DNA of 64,000 nt from Nocardia tengchongensis (GCF_018362975.1 NZ_CP074371.1:62001-126000); one strand, 5' to 3'; positions 27,053 through 36,797 are shown, counted from the stretch's first letter. Made by a program: numbers and translations. The notes: generated from the letters alone by a model not told the origin.

Positions 27053-27374
27053 CTAGTTCGCGCGGTGGTGCGGGCGCTGCCAGACCCGGAAATGCCGGTC
27101 GGCGCTGCCCACCATCGCCTCCCCCACCTTGGCCTCGTCGAATCCCGGCAGCGACTGCAGCTTGGCCAGGAACGCGGTGTTCGGCGGCCGAGTACGGCAC
27201 CACGCAGCCCTTGCCGGTCGCCCCGATCAACACGAAGAACACATCCCCGGCGAACGGCCCGTCCGCTGCCGTAATGATCCGCACCTCGGCCAGTTCCGTC
27301 CACGCGACCTCTTCCACCCGCCCGTCGGCGAGGGTCCGCCGCACGAAGGTGTCGTTGATTTCGACTCCGGACAT
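27053..27374 (-). CDS. Unknown conserved protein, interrupted by a frameshift
   Basis: From ATG 27374 the frame reads SGVEINDTFVRRTLADGRVE, AWTELAEVRIITAADGPFAG and VFFVLIGATGKGCVVPYSAA, then loses sense. The next frame gives NTAFLAKLQSLPGFDEAKVG, EAMVGSADRHFRVWQRPHHR and a stop at 27053. One base missing near 27181 joins them into about 107 residues. I recall small actinobacterial proteins of this type but cannot name the family. No membrane segment is seen. It converges on the GNAT gene with a 4-base gap. Confidence 0.6.
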
Positions 27375-27692
27375 GGCTCCATAGTGCCCCGGCACCCCGG
27401 CCCGAACAGCCCTCGAACCCGTGCTTTACCTGAGGATGCCGGCAGGGGAATCCCCGGCGAACCGCCCCGCCGCACATCGGCGCCGAACCCATTCGCAGAG
27501 CAATCATCCGGCAACCGAACACTTTTCGCCGCGCCGCCCACCCGCGCGTCCCCCGGGCAACCGGTGGGTTCGTCCACACCGATTCACAGCACATTCCATG
27601 CTCTGTGAAGCATTTACGTTTCAGGAAGCGGGTTAGTGTCCCGGAGCCCCCTCGACACAGGGGTTTTCGACAACTCGGGAGACACAATCCTT
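27375..27692. other. 318-base intergenic region, no gene seen
   Basis: No frame with coding character was found. It holds an imperfect dyad near 27586-27608 (CACAGCA ... TGCTCTGTG) and, close to the exported-protein gene, GGGAG at 27677. A -10-like TTAGTG lies near 27635. It is the promoter region for the gene at 27693 and probably for the unknown gene at 27374. Confidence 0.4.
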
Positions 27693-28232
27693 ATGAAGAA
27701 GTCGGTCCTCGCTCGCTCGACCGCCGGTATCGCCGGCGCCGCGGGCCTCGCCGCCATGACCCTCGCGCTGGCGCCCGTCGCCTCCGCCCAGCCGGCCATC
27801 ACCACCTCGACGGCGTACTGCGCCGACACCACCTACACGGTCACCCTGCCCGCCGCCGACGCCGCGGCCATGGCGACCCAGTACGGCGACAACAACTTCG
27901 TCCTGCAGGCCACCAACACCAGCACCAATGTCACCTGGTGGTCCGCCTCGGTCGCCTCGGTCTCCGGCCAGGACGTCACCTTCCAGTGGACCCCGTCGCA
28001 GTCCATCCCCGCCTCGGGCACCGCCACCGGCACCTGGAACCTCTTCGTCACCGAGGCCCACGTCGCCGCGACCGCCATGGGCCCGATCTCGGTCACCGTG
28101 GTCCAGACCGCCCCCAGCGGCACCACCTGCATGCCCACCACCGGCACCGGCAGCTCCACCCTGTCACCCTCGGGCGGCCTGCTCAGCACCCTGCTCAACG
28201 CCCTGCTTCCCACCCTGTCCTCGGGCCAGTAG
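27693..28232 (+). CDS. Exported protein of unknown function
   Basis: The 179-residue protein has a Sec signal peptide (MKKSVLARSTAG onwards) ending VASA before QPAITTSTAYC. The mature part is Thr/Ser/Ala-rich with two Cys and strand-like alternation (NVTWWSASVASVSGQDVTFQ), suggesting an Ig-like beta sandwich. The C-terminal tail is SPSGGLLSTLLNALLPTLSS, possibly an amphipathic helix. It is not an obvious paralogue of the three genes at 20961-22679, although all are small exported proteins. Start ATG 27693; GGGAG lies 11 bases upstream. The function is unknown. Confidence 0.7.
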   Translation: MKKSVLARSTAGIAGAAGLAAMTLALAPVASAQPAITTSTAYCADTTYTVTLPAADAAAMATQYGDNNFVLQATNTSTNVTWWSASVASVSGQDVTFQWTPSQSIPASGTATGTWNLFVTEAHVAATAMGPISVTVVQTAPSGTTCMPTTGTGSSTLSPSGGLLSTLLNALLPTLSSGQ

Positions 28233-28240
28233 GCGAGAGG

Positions 28241-28310
28241 CTTCGGTCCAGCCCAACCCTGGACCGAAGCGGCCGGAGGCGGCCTCGAGACGAAACTCGG
28301 GACCGCCTCC
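28241..28310. terminator. Double hairpin terminator between convergent genes
   Basis: The first stem is CTTCGGTCCAG (28241-28251) with CTGGACCGAAG (28259-28269), 11 perfect pairs and a 7-base loop. The second is GGAGGCGG (28275-28282) with CCGCCTCC (28303-28310). They separate the exported-protein gene from fadE25 and can act on both strands. There is no T tract. Confidence 0.75.
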
Positions 28311-28338
28311 GGGGTCTATCGCGCTGCCGGGAAGGTGA

Positions 28339-29496
28339 TCAGCGCAGGATCTGGCGGGACATCACCAGACGCTGGATCTGGTTGGTGCCCTCGTAGATCT
28401 GGGTGATCTTGGCGTCGCGCATCATCCGCTCCACCGGGAAGTCGGTGGTGTAGCCGGCGCCACCGAACAGCTGCACGGCGTTGGTGGTGACCTCCATGGC
28501 CACATCGGAGGCGAAGCACTTGGCGGCCGCGGAGATGAAACCGAGGTTCTTCTCACCGCGCTCGGCGCGGGCGGCCGAGGTGTAGACCATGAGGCGGGCG
28601 GCCTCCACCTTCATCGCCATGTCGGCGAGCATGAACTGGGTGTTCTGGAAATCGGCGATGGCCTTGCCGAACTGCTTGCGGTCCTTGGTGTAGGCGATCG
28701 CGGCGTCCAGCGCGCCCTGCGCCAGGCCGACGGCCTGCGCGCCGATGGTCGGGCGGGTGTGGTCCAGGGTCTGCAGGGCGGTCTTGAAACCGGTGCCCGG
28801 CTCGCCGACCATGCGGTCGCCGGGAACCTTGCAGTTCTCGAAGTACAGCTCGGCGGTCGGGGAACCCTTGATGCCCAGCTTGTGCTCGAGCGGGCCGACC
28901 ACGAAGCCCTCGTCGTCCTTGTGGACCATGAACGAGGAGATGCCGTTGGCGCCCTTCTCGGCGTCGGTGACGGCCATGACGGTGTACCAGTCGGACTTGC
29001 CGCCGTTGGTGATCCAGCACTTGGAGCCGTTGATGATCCAGTCGTCGCCGTCGGCCTTGGCGCGGGTGCGCATGGAGGCGGCATCGGAGCCGGCCTCACG
29101 CTCGGACAGCGCGTAGGAGGCCATCTTGCCCGCGACGATGTCGGCGAGCACCTTGGTCTTGAGCTCCTCGGAACCGTTCAGGATCAGGCCCATGGTGCCC
29201 AGCTTGTTCACGGCCGGGATCAGCGAGGAGGAACCGCAGACGCGGGCCACTTCCTCGATCACGATGCAGGTGGCGACCGAGTCGGCGCCCTGGCCGCCGT
29301 AGGCCTCCGGCACGTGCACGGCGTTGAAGCCGGCCGCGTTGAGCGCGGTCAGCGCCTCCTCGGGGAAGCGGGCGTTGCCGTCCACGTCCTTCGCGTAAGG
29401 GGCGATCTCCTTCTCACACAGGCCGCGGATGGCCTCGCGCAGCTCGTTGTGGAAGTCCTCGAGCTGGAACAGGTTGAAATCGGGGTTGCCCGCCAT
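28339..29496 (-). CDS. fadE25: Acyl-CoA dehydrogenase FadE25
   Basis: The 385-residue enzyme is very close in length and sequence to M. tuberculosis FadE25. Acyl-CoA dehydrogenase signatures are present: YALSEREAGSDAASMRTRAK (substrate and FAD binding, about 130-149), the C-terminal VQLFGGAGYTTDFPVERMMR, and the catalytic Glu in QIYEGTNQIQRLVM. It oxidises saturated acyl-CoAs to 2-enoyl-CoAs with FAD, passing electrons to ETF. ATG 29496 is chosen over longer frames because of the CAGGAGAC site just upstream. It lies downstream of a TetR gene, with two matching operator-like sites between them. Confidence 0.92.
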   Translation of the reverse strand: MAGNPDFNLFQLEDFHNELREAIRGLCEKEIAPYAKDVDGNARFPEEALTALNAAGFNAVHVPEAYGGQGADSVATCIVIEEVARVCGSSSLIPAVNKLGTMGLILNGSEELKTKVLADIVAGKMASYALSEREAGSDAASMRTRAKADGDDWIINGSKCWITNGGKSDWYTVMAVTDAEKGANGISSFMVHKDDEGFVVGPLEHKLGIKGSPTAELYFENCKVPGDRMVGEPGTGFKTALQTLDHTRPTIGAQAVGLAQGALDAAIAYTKDRKQFGKAIADFQNTQFMLADMAMKVEAARLMVYTSAARAERGEKNLGFISAAAKCFASDVAMEVTTNAVQLFGGAGYTTDFPVERMMRDAKITQIYEGTNQIQRLVMSRQILR

Positions 29497-29555
29497 GGGG
29501 TTGTCTCCTGGGTGTCCGGGGATCGCCGCTGGTTGCCCAGCATCGCCAACTTGTG

Positions 29556-29570
29556 CGGCACTCAGTGCCA
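29556..29570. promoter_or_regulatory. Operator-like site 1 upstream of fadE25
   Basis: CGGCACTCAGTGCCA contains GGCAC and GTGCC arms around TCA. It lies 60 bases upstream of fadE25 and matches the site at 29632-29646 in 12 of 15 positions. Confidence 0.55.
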
Positions 29571-29631
29571 GTTGAAGCCGAGTATACGCCGCAATATCGC
29601 GACCACGTGCGGGTACCTCCTCACAAATCCA

Positions 29632-29646
29632 TGGCACGCAGTGTCA
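29632..29646. promoter_or_regulatory. Operator-like site 2 between TetR gene and fadE25
   Basis: TGGCACGCAGTGTCA is the second copy of the motif at 29556-29570, 76 bases away. It lies 21 bases beyond the TetR stop. Two copies in one promoter region support regulator binding. Confidence 0.55.
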
Positions 29647-29666
29647 TTTAGGCCACTTCGGTCAAC

Positions 29667-30377
29667 TCATAGCTTATCTCTATCAGGACTGGCGAGGCGA
29701 CGCGCCAGCAGGTCCGCGACCTGCCGCGCCGGAAGATCACGCGGGAACACCGCCACCACCATCTGATCCGACCCCGCCGCATCCGCCCGCCCGGCGCCCG
29801 CACGCGGAATCGCGGCCAGCGCCGCGCGCAGATCCGCCGCACTCGCCGCCGACTCGCCGCGCACCATGCGGCGCAGCAGATAGTTGTGGGTGGCCGTCAC
29901 CGCGGCCGTGAACTGCACCAGCGCCAAATCCGAAGTCCCGGGCACGGTTCGGCGCAGATAGTCGGTGAACAGCCGCTCGTAGCGGAACACGGTCACGATC
30001 TCGCGCTCCCGCAACGTCGGCACCTGCCGCACCACCCCGTAGCGCCGCGCCGCGATCTCCCGCCACTGCGTGAACCGCTCGAACACCTCGGCCACGGCCT
30101 CGCACACGGCATCCCACGGATCCCCCTGCGCCGCCTCCAGGAACGCCCGCGCCTGCGTCAACTGCGACTCGTGATCGGCGAAGACCACATCCTCCTTCGA
30201 CCGGAACTGCCGGAAGAAGGTGCGCCGCGAAATCCCCGCCGCCTCCGCGATCTCGTCGACCGTCGTTGCCTCGTAACCCTTTTCGGCGAACAACCGCAAC
30301 GCCTGATCCACCACGGTCAATCGGCGTTCGGTCGAATCCGCGTCGGCGCGCGCCCGCGCGGGCTGGTCGGTTGGCAT
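29667..30377 (-). CDS. TetR-family regulator next to fadE25
   Basis: The 236-residue protein has the HTH DQALRLFAEKGYEATTVDEI then AGISRRTFFRQFRSKEDVVF, typical of TetR proteins controlling lipid genes. The C-terminal domain shows WDAVCEAVAEVFERFTQWRE. ATG 30377 (MPTDQPARARAD) is preferred over the 30419 extension. It is codirectional with fadE25 and is the likely binder of the twin sites in between. The expected ligand would be an acyl-CoA; this is inference. Confidence 0.82.
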   Translation of the reverse strand: MPTDQPARARADADSTERRLTVVDQALRLFAEKGYEATTVDEIAEAAGISRRTFFRQFRSKEDVVFADHESQLTQARAFLEAAQGDPWDAVCEAVAEVFERFTQWREIAARRYGVVRQVPTLREREIVTVFRYERLFTDYLRRTVPGTSDLALVQFTAAVTATHNYLLRRMVRGESAASAADLRAALAAIPRAGAGRADAAGSDQMVVAVFPRDLPARQVADLLARRLASPDRDKL

Positions 30378-30388
30378 CCGCCAACGGT

Positions 30389-30446
30389 AGCGACCTCCGA
30401 GGCGAGCCCGTGACCGCATCGATCAGGGCGCGCCGCGGAGGTCGCT
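30389..30446. terminator. Long-stem dyad between purE and the TetR gene
   Basis: AGCGACCTCCG (30389-30399) and CGGAGGTCGCT (30436-30446) are perfect 11-bp arms with a 36-base loop that can fold further. It follows the purE stop by 22 bases and precedes the TetR start by 12, so it may terminate purK-purE or act in TetR control. Confidence 0.5.
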
Positions 30447-30468
30447 CGGAACCGCGGACCGAAGAGCC

Positions 30469-30972
30469 TCAGCCCAGGAGTTTGGTGCGCAGCGCTTCGT
30501 CCTTCTCCAGGACCAGGGTCTCCAGGTTCGCCTGGAAACGCTCCATGCGCGAACGCAATTCGGGGTCGGCGGTGGCGAGGATGCGCGCCGCCAGCAGGCC
30601 CGCGTTGCGGGCGCCGCCGATGGAGACCGTCGCGACCGGGACGCCGGCCGGCATCTGCACGATCGACAGCAACGAGTCCATGCCGTCGAGATACTTCAGC
30701 GGCACCGGCACGCCGATCACCGGCAGCGGGGTGGCCGAGGCGACCATGCCGGGCAGGTGTGCCGCGCCGCCCGCACCCGCGATGATCACCTTGATGCCGC
30801 GGTCCGCGGCCGTCTTGGCGTAGTCGAGCATGCGCTGCGGGGTGCGGTGCGCGGACACCACGCCCACCTCGAAGCGGATGCCGAACTCGGCCAAGGCTTC
30901 CGCGGCGGCTTCCATGGTCGGCCAGTCGGAGTCCGACCCCATGATGAGGCCAACCTGGGCGGTGTCAGTCAT
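30469..30972 (-). CDS. purE: N5-carboxyaminoimidazole ribonucleotide mutase PurE
   Basis: The 167-residue class I PurE moves the carboxyl group of N5-CAIR to give CAIR in purine synthesis. The signature [17 protein letters not shown] (11-27), [13 protein letters not shown] with the catalytic His, and [20 protein letters not shown] are all intact. Its ATG overlaps the purK stop by 8 bases (ATGACTGA), so translation is coupled and the two steps are made together. Confidence 0.95.
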   Translation of the reverse strand: MTDTAQVGLIMGSDSDWPTMEAAAEALAEFGIRFEVGVVSAHRTPQRMLDYAKTAADRGIKVIIAGAGGAAHLPGMVASATPLPVIGVPVPLKYLDGMDSLLSIVQMPAGVPVATVSIGGARNAGLLAARILATADPELRSRMERFQANLETLVLEKDEALRTKLLG

Positions 30973-32171
30973 GGTGGTGGTCCCATCCGTCGGTCCAGAT
31001 CGCGTGCGACATCCAGTGCGCCGCGCGCTCGGCTTTCTCCCGGGTCCCGGCGACGTCGTCACCGAGGATGTTGATGTGGCCGATCTTGCGGTCGGCGCGT
31101 TCGCCCTTGCCGTAGAGATGCACCTTGGCATCGGGGATCCGGGCCGCGAGGTGGTGCAGGCGTTCGTCCATGGACATCGCGGGGGCCTCGGGGGCGCCCA
31201 GGATGTTGGCCATGACGGTGACCGGGGCCAGCGGCTTGGTGCTGCCCAGCGGGTAGTCCAGGACCGCGCGCAGGTGCTGCTCGAACTGGCCGGTGCAGGC
31301 GCCGTCCATGCCCCAGTGGCCGGAGTTTGTGCGGGCGCATGGCCAATTCGTTGACCAGCAAGTCGCCGGAATGGGTCTCGAACAGTTCCACCGCCATCGC
31401 GCCGGTGACGCCGAGTTCGGCGGCCAGGCGCAGGGCCAGGGCCTCGGCCTCGGTGGCCTTGGCCGCGGGCAGGTCCTGGGCGGGCGCGATGACGACCGCG
31501 CACTGGCCGTTGCGCTGCACGGTCTCGACCACGGGCCAGGCGGCGGCCTGACCGAACGGGGAGCGGGCCACCATGGCCGACAGCTCCCGCTTCAGGTCCA
31601 CCTTGGCCTCGGCCATCAGCGAGACGCCGTGCGCCAGCTGGTCTTCGATGATCGGGGCGGCCTCGGCCGCGTCGGCGGGCATCCAGACGCCGCGGCCGTC
31701 GTAACCGCCGCGCACCGCCTTCAGCACGAAGGGCCAGCCGTGTTCGTCGGCGAAGGCGACCGCGTCGGCGACCGAGGTCACCTCGGCGTAGGCCGGGATC
31801 GGCACGTCCAGCTCGGCCAGCTTGCGGCGCATCCGCAGCTTGTCCTGGGCGAAGATCAGCGCCTGCGGGCGCGGCTGCACGTTCACGCCCTCGGCGATCA
31901 GCGCCTCGAGGTGCTCGGTGGGGACGTGCTCGTGGTCGAAGGTCAGCGCGTGCGAGCCGACCGCAGCCTTGCGCAGCGCGGTCAGATCGCCGTGGCTGCC
32001 GAGCACCACGTCCGGTGTCACCTGCGCGGCCGGGTCGTCCGGGCGTTCGGCGAGCACGCGCAGCCGCTGGCCCAGCGCGATGGCCGCCTGGTGGGTCATG
32101 CGCGCGAGCTGGCCGCCGCCGATCATGGTGACGGTGGGCATCGCGGAGGAATCGAAGGAACGGGCGCTCAC
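30965..32171 (-). CDS. purK: N5-carboxyaminoimidazole ribonucleotide synthase PurK, interrupted by a frameshift
   Basis: The ATP-grasp enzyme starts [20 protein letters not shown] and runs normally to [11 protein letters not shown]. It then switches frame and continues [20 protein letters not shown] to [10 protein letters not shown] and the stop at 30965. Dropping one base from the TTT at 31326-31328 (AAACTCC on the coding strand read as AACTCC) restores NSGHW and about 401 residues. GTG 32171 is the start, with ATG 32141 as alternative. It carboxylates AIR using ATP and bicarbonate. Because purK is normally needed for purine synthesis, the break is probably a sequence error. Confidence 0.88.
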
Positions 32172-32309
32172 GCTGCACTATGTTGTCATGACACCCACCG
32201 GCGGCTGACCCGCGGGTCGCGTGACAGGTATCGGCGAGTCGTGTGAGCGGCCGTTGCCCCAATTTGTACCGGCCCGACACAGCCCAGGCGAGAGACGTAG
32301 ACTCGCACC

Positions 32310-32858
32310 GTGTCATTTGTCGATGAAGTGGTCAATCGCATGCCCGCACCCCTGCGGGCCCTCGCGGACCGCCATTACGAACTCCTCAAGTTCGCGATTG
32401 TCGGTGCGACCACGTTCGTCATCGATCTCGGAATCTTCTACGTCCTGAAATGGACGATCATGGACACCAAGCCGACGGTGGCCCGCATCATGTCGGGCAC
32501 CATCGCGGTCATCGTGTCCTACATCCTCAACCGGGAATGGACCTTCGACAAGCGCGGCGGCCGCGAGAAGCACCACGAAGCGCTGCTGTTCTTCCTGGTC
32601 AGCGGTATCGGTGTCGGCCTGGCCGCGCTCCCGCTGTGGGTGTCGAGCTACGTGTTCGACCTGCGCCAGCCCAATGTGAGTTTCACCGTCGAGAACATCG
32701 CGGACTTCTTCAGCGCCTTCATCATCGGCAACCTGCTGCAAATGGCGTTCCGTTTCTACGCCATGAAGAAGTGGGTGTTCCCCGACGAAATGAAGGAACT
32801 CCAGGACGAATTCGAAGACCTCGTCAACGAGAACGAGGAGCAGCTGGGCCACAGCTGA
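32310..32858 (+). CDS. GtrA-family membrane protein
   Basis: The 182-residue protein has four membrane spans and the GtrA pattern: [20 protein letters not shown] near the N-terminus and a conserved [11 protein letters not shown] motif at about 70-80. The C-terminal [20 protein letters not shown] ends in an acidic tail. GtrA proteins are thought to flip polyprenyl-linked sugars for envelope glycans; it corresponds to Rv3277. GTG 32310 is the start. Its end overlaps the convergent sensor kinase gene by 35 bases. Confidence 0.85.
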   Translation: MSFVDEVVNRMPAPLRALADRHYELLKFAIVGATTFVIDLGIFYVLKWTIMDTKPTVARIMSGTIAVIVSYILNREWTFDKRGGREKHHEALLFFLVSGIGVGLAALPLWVSSYVFDLRQPNVSFTVENIADFFSAFIIGNLLQMAFRFYAMKKWVFPDEMKELQDEFEDLVNENEEQLGHS

Positions 32859-34137
32859 GGGTGACGGTCAGGCGGACACCACCTGCCGGACTTTCCCCGA
32901 TTGTCGCGGTTCCGCCGTGTAAGCGGGCCTGCTGAACAACCAGCGCGAGACCCAGACCACTGCCGTCGGTGGGGCTCGCCCGATAGAAACGCTCGAAGAC
33001 CCGCTCGCGATCCGCGGCCGGGATGCCGCACCCGTTGTCGTCGATGGTCAGCACCGCGTGACCGTCCGCCGGGTGCGCCGCGATCTCGATGCGATCCGCT
33101 CCCCCGTGCCGCACCGCATTGGTGACGGCATTGTCGACCACCGAGCGCAGGCCCGCGGCCAAGCCGCGCAGGCGAATCGGCTCGACCCCGTCCGCATCGA
33201 TGGTCACCCCGGGATACTGCCGCCGGGCGTCATCGACCACCTGGTCGACCACCTCCCCCAGATCCAGATCCGCCCAATCGGATTCGGTGGTGAGATCGCC
33301 CACCGCCAGCCGTTCCAGCGCGTGCAGGGTGGCCTCGACCGAACTCTGCGCACCGAGCACGTCGTCCAGGATCTCGGCGCGCTCGGCCTCCGACAGCGGC
33401 ATCGACCGTAGCACCTGCAGATCGGTGCGCATGGCGGTCAGCGGGGTGCGCAGCTCGTGCGCGGCGGTGGCGGCGAAATCCCGGGCCGTGACCAACGCCT
33501 CGTCGGTGTGGCGGCGCTCGGTGGCGATCCGCCCCAGCATGGTGTTCATGGCCTGCGCCAATTCCGTTGTCTCACTGGCCACCGGATGACGCGGCGTCTG
33601 CACCGAAAGACCCTCACCCAGCCCGGCCGTCGCCGCGGTCAGCCGCCGCAGCGGCACCACGGCGCGGTGCGCGGCCAGCCAGCCCAGCACGGCGGCCAGC
33701 GCCACCCCGGTCAGACCGATCAGCACGATCCGGATGCGTTGCCGGGTGGCCGAATCCGACGCGACCTCGGTCGGCACGGTCAATGCCACCGGCTCACCGT
33801 TGAAGGCCACGGTGCGCGAGTACTCCACATTCGGATCGACCCGGGTGATCAACAGGCCCGGCCCCGTGGGCAACGCGGGCAACCCCGACGGCGGCGGCAC
33901 GGGAGTGCCGGGCACCGGCTGCGCCGGAGCGCCGGGTTCCGGGTGCACCACCTCGGCCGGGGCCAGCGCGATCGCGCTCACGACCCGGCCTACCTGGTTG
34001 GACGCCTCCGCCGGGGCGAACACGAACAGCAGTACCGACATCGCGGCGACCACCACCGCGGCCGTCGCCGCACTGGCCAGCGCCACCCGGGCACGCAGGG
34101 ACAGAGCGATCCGACCCCGCGGAAGCATCCGGATCAC
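32824..34137 (-). CDS. Sensor histidine kinase (PrrB-like)
   Basis: The 437-residue membrane kinase has two spans, around residues 20-41 and 137-155. Between them lies an extracytoplasmic domain of about 95 residues with a proline-rich stretch ([18 protein letters not shown]). A HAMP segment, the H-box [13 protein letters not shown] with phospho-His227, and N- and G-boxes [22 protein letters not shown] and GSGLGLALV follow. GTG 34137 is chosen because it overlaps the regulator stop as GTGA. The pair resembles PrrA/PrrB of M. tuberculosis (Rv0903c/Rv0902c). The signal is unknown. Confidence 0.85.
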   Translation of the reverse strand: MIRMLPRGRIALSLRARVALASAATAAVVVAAMSVLLFVFAPAEASNQVGRVVSAIALAPAEVVHPEPGAPAQPVPGTPVPPPSGLPALPTGPGLLITRVDPNVEYSRTVAFNGEPVALTVPTEVASDSATRQRIRIVLIGLTGVALAAVLGWLAAHRAVVPLRRLTAATAGLGEGLSVQTPRHPVASETTELAQAMNTMLGRIATERRHTDEALVTARDFAATAAHELRTPLTAMRTDLQVLRSMPLSEAERAEILDDVLGAQSSVEATLHALERLAVGDLTTESDWADLDLGEVVDQVVDDARRQYPGVTIDADGVEPIRLRGLAAGLRSVVDNAVTNAVRHGGADRIEIAAHPADGHAVLTIDDNGCGIPAADRERVFERFYRASPTDGSGLGLALVVQQARLHGGTATIGESPAGGVRLTVTLSCGPAAPRSR

Positions 34138-34826
34138 GGCTCGATCCGCAGCACGAATCCGACACCGCGGACGGTGTGGATCAGGCGCGGGCACCCGGTG
34201 TCCTCGATCTTGCGGCGCAGGTAGGAAACGAACACATCGACCACCTTGGTCTGGGTCTCGAAGTCGTAGCCCCACACGCGATCCAGCAGTTGCGCGCGGG
34301 TGAACACCTGCCCGGGCGCCGAGGCCAGCGCGGCGAGCAGGTCGAATTCACGTTTGGTCAGTTCGAGCGGGCGGCCGTCGATCGATGCGCGGCGGGCGCC
34401 CGGTCGCACGGTCAGCGGGCCCACCACGATGCGATCGTCGGCGACATGCGCGGGGGCGGGGGCCCGGCGCAGCATGGCGCGCAGCCGGGCCACCAGCTCA
34501 CCGAGATCGAACGGTTTGGTCAGGTAGTCGTCGGCGCCCGCCTCGAGCGCGTCGATCCGGTCGGTGACCTCGGCGCGGGCGCTGAGCACGCAGATCGGGA
34601 TGTCGTTGCCGAGCGCCCGCAACGCCGTCACCACGCCCACGCCGTCCAGATTCGGCATGTTCAAATCCAGCACCACGGCCTGCGGGGCGTCGGTGGTGAT
34701 GTGGCGCAGCGCGGTGGCCCCGTCCGCCGCGGTCTCGACCTCGAAACCGGACATCCGGAGCCCCCGCGCCACGGAGGCCAGCACCCTGGCGTCGTCGTCG
34801 ACAATCAGAATCCGGGGACCCGTCAC
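34134..34826 (-). CDS. OmpR-family response regulator (PrrA-like)
   Basis: The 230-residue protein has a receiver domain with acidic pocket DDD (10-12), phospho-acceptor Asp54 in [12 protein letters not shown], and Lys in [12 protein letters not shown]. The C-terminal winged helix contains [20 protein letters not shown] and a recognition region [17 protein letters not shown]. The end, [16 protein letters not shown], is very like M. tuberculosis PrrA. It is cotranscribed with the kinase gene (GTGA overlap). An exported proline-rich protein gene lies 38 bases upstream on the same strand. Confidence 0.88.
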   Translation of the reverse strand: MTGPRILIVDDDARVLASVARGLRMSGFEVETAADGATALRHITTDAPQAVVLDLNMPNLDGVGVVTALRALGNDIPICVLSARAEVTDRIDALEAGADDYLTKPFDLGELVARLRAMLRRAPAPAHVADDRIVVGPLTVRPGARRASIDGRPLELTKREFDLLAALASAPGQVFTRAQLLDRVWGYDFETQTKVVDVFVSYLRRKIEDTGCPRLIHTVRGVGFVLRIEP

Positions 34827-34864
34827 GGGATCAGACGATACGGGCGCGGACCGATAGAACCCCG

Positions 34865-35269
34865 TCAGCGAATCGGATCGATCACGATGGTGTCGGCGGG
34901 CGAGTGACCACCCGGCACCGTCACCACCGGACCACCGGGCAGCTGCACGCCGGGCTGCAATGGCTGGGCCGGCACGCCCGGGCCGACCGGCTCACTGGGC
35001 TCGAGCCGGCGCACGATGACATTGCCGTCGCGGTCCTTGATGATCACCATGCCCGGCTCGGCCGGGGTGCCCGGCAGTGCGGGCAGCGCCGGCTCCAAAG
35101 GCAGCGCCGGCTGGGTTGCCGGGGCCGGTCCGGAGCTGCCCGTATCCGCGAGTCCGGCAATCGAATCCGGGGTATCCGCATGCGCGGTCGCGGGCAGCGC
35201 CAGCACCGTGAGGGCGGCGGCCCCGACGACTCCGGCGGTCACGGTGCGGCGAACGGTGAACGTGGGCAT
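34865..35269 (-). CDS. Proline-rich exported protein of unknown function
   Basis: The 134-residue protein has a clear signal peptide ([20 protein letters not shown], cleavage near [10 protein letters not shown]). The mature part is rich in Pro, Gly and Ala ([20 protein letters not shown]) with a central [22 protein letters not shown] 35269 has a CAGGAGAC site. It lies 38 bases upstream of the response regulator gene on the same strand and so may share its transcript. Its Pro-rich make-up resembles the kinase sensor loop, but no function is known. Confidence 0.65.
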   Translation of the reverse strand: MPTFTVRRTVTAGVVGAAALTVLALPATAHADTPDSIAGLADTGSSGPAPATQPALPLEPALPALPGTPAEPGMVIIKDRDGNVIVRRLEPSEPVGPGVPAQPLQPGVQLPGGPVVTVPGGHSPADTIVIDPIR

Positions 35270-35382
35270 GGTGTCTCCTGCTTCTTCGTCGACGATCGCT
35301 CGTCGGTTCCGGTTGGCAGCACCCAACGTAGGAACCGAGTTCTCAGCGGCCGCTAACGAAGAGTTAGAGAACCGATAGAAGA

Positions 35383-36693
35383 TCAGCGCGGCTCGGTGCC
35401 CACCGCGATCGGCCGCGACGCCACCCCCGACGACCCGAGGAACACCGCGAACAGGGCGGGCCGGCGACGCTGCAATTCCAGACGGCCGCCGTCGGCCTCG
35501 ATCAGCGCGCGGGCCAGGGCCAGGCCCACCCCGGTCGAGCCCGCCGCCGAGAAGCCGCGATCGAAGATGTGCGGCGCCAGCTCATCTCGCACGCCGTCGC
35601 CCTCGTCCGCGACCTCCACCACCACCAGCGGTTCACTGTCGTCCATCCGCCCGGCCACCGTGCGGACCGACACCGTGCAGGTGCCACCGCCGTGCATGAG
35701 TGCATTGTCGACCAGCACGGCCAGCGCCTCCCGCAGCCGCGAACCGGTCACCGGCGCCTTCAGCGTCGGGTCGCCGAGCAGCACCAGTTTGCGCCCGGCC
35801 TCGGCGAAGGGATGCCGCCATTCCGCTACGACACTGCGCAATTCGGCCACCACGGGCAGCGGATCGCGTTCGGCCGCGCCCTCGTCGCGAGAGGCGCGGA
35901 CCAGTTCGTCGATGGCGTCGGTGAGCCGATCGACCTGCGCCATGGCCTCTTCCGCCTCGTGCACCACGGCCGGATCGGCGTGCGCGGACAGCTCGTCCAG
36001 GCGCAGCCGCACTGCGGTGAGCCGACTGCGCAGCTGATGCGAGACATCGGCGACCAGCGCGTGCTCGCGTTGCAGCCGGCCCGCGATTTCCACTGTGGCC
36101 GAATCCAGCACGTCGGACACGCGATCCAGTTCGGTGATGCCGTGGCGGCGCGGATCGGCGCGGAAATCACCCATGGCCAGCCGGGCCGCGCGGGCCGCCA
36201 CGTCGCGCAGCGGATCGGCCACCCGCCGCGCGGTCACCACCGCCACCGCGATACCCGCGCCCAGCGAGATCAGCACCAGGCCCAGCACCGCGCCCAGCGC
36301 CTGCCGCTGCATGGAATGCATGGGGGCCGAAGGGATTTCGAGGCGCAAGGAGCCGTTTGTGCCCATCGACCAGGACTCGGCCAGCGGATCGTCGACGGTG
36401 TCCGCGCCGATGTCGACCTGCGCGTTCTTGTCCGACGGCGTCGGATAGATGATGGTCAGCTTGCCGTTGGCCGGAATCAGCAGCCGCACGGCCTTGGTGT
36501 CGAGTTCGCCGTAGATCATGCCGTCGCGCTCCTGGCGCATCACCTCTTCGGAGATGCCGTTGAGCCGGTTGCGCAGCTCGTTGCGGCTGATGTCCTCGAC
36601 CCACTTCCAGGCCGTGAACGCCAGCGGCACACCGAGAACCAGGGTGGTGAGAGTCAGCGCGGCCACCATGGACAGCAGGATCCTGCGTCTCAT
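35383..36693 (-). CDS. Sensor histidine kinase
   Basis: The 436-residue kinase has two membrane spans (about 8-28 and 134-153), a sensor region of about 105 residues and a HAMP domain. The H-box is LVADVSHQLRSRLTAVRLRL with phospho-His219; the usual Pro four residues on is Arg, as in a subgroup of actinobacterial kinases. ATP-binding motifs are VLVDNALMHGGG, ADEGDGVRD and GSTGVGLALARAL. ATG 36693 is chosen. The partner regulator ends 105 bases upstream, so this is a second two-component system beside the PrrAB-like one. The signal is unknown. Confidence 0.85.
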   Translation of the reverse strand: MRRRILLSMVAALTLTTLVLGVPLAFTAWKWVEDISRNELRNRLNGISEEVMRQERDGMIYGELDTKAVRLLIPANGKLTIIYPTPSDKNAQVDIGADTVDDPLAESWSMGTNGSLRLEIPSAPMHSMQRQALGAVLGLVLISLGAGIAVAVVTARRVADPLRDVAARAARLAMGDFRADPRRHGITELDRVSDVLDSATVEIAGRLQREHALVADVSHQLRSRLTAVRLRLDELSAHADPAVVHEAEEAMAQVDRLTDAIDELVRASRDEGAAERDPLPVVAELRSVVAEWRHPFAEAGRKLVLLGDPTLKAPVTGSRLREALAVLVDNALMHGGGTCTVSVRTVAGRMDDSEPLVVVEVADEGDGVRDELAPHIFDRGFSAAGSTGVGLALARALIEADGGRLELQRRRPALFAVFLGSSGVASRPIAVGTEPR

Positions 36694-36797
36694 CGTCGAG
36701 ATGCCTCGCTTCGCCGGGGCTTCGGGGGTTTCGCGTGAGCGAAGATGCAATAGAGCACGCGCGCGGAACAGCACAACAACCAGGAACGATCGAGCGG

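Noticed and set aside
27693-28232. Fourth member of the exported family at 20961-22679
   Set aside because: Shares only size, signal peptide and Thr/Ala richness; lacks the NPVW, TPLHV and TSQMSA blocks.
35353-35367. CTAAC/GTTAG dyad as a firm response-regulator site
   Set aside because: Arms are only 5 bp and no second copy was found, so it is not listed as a feature.
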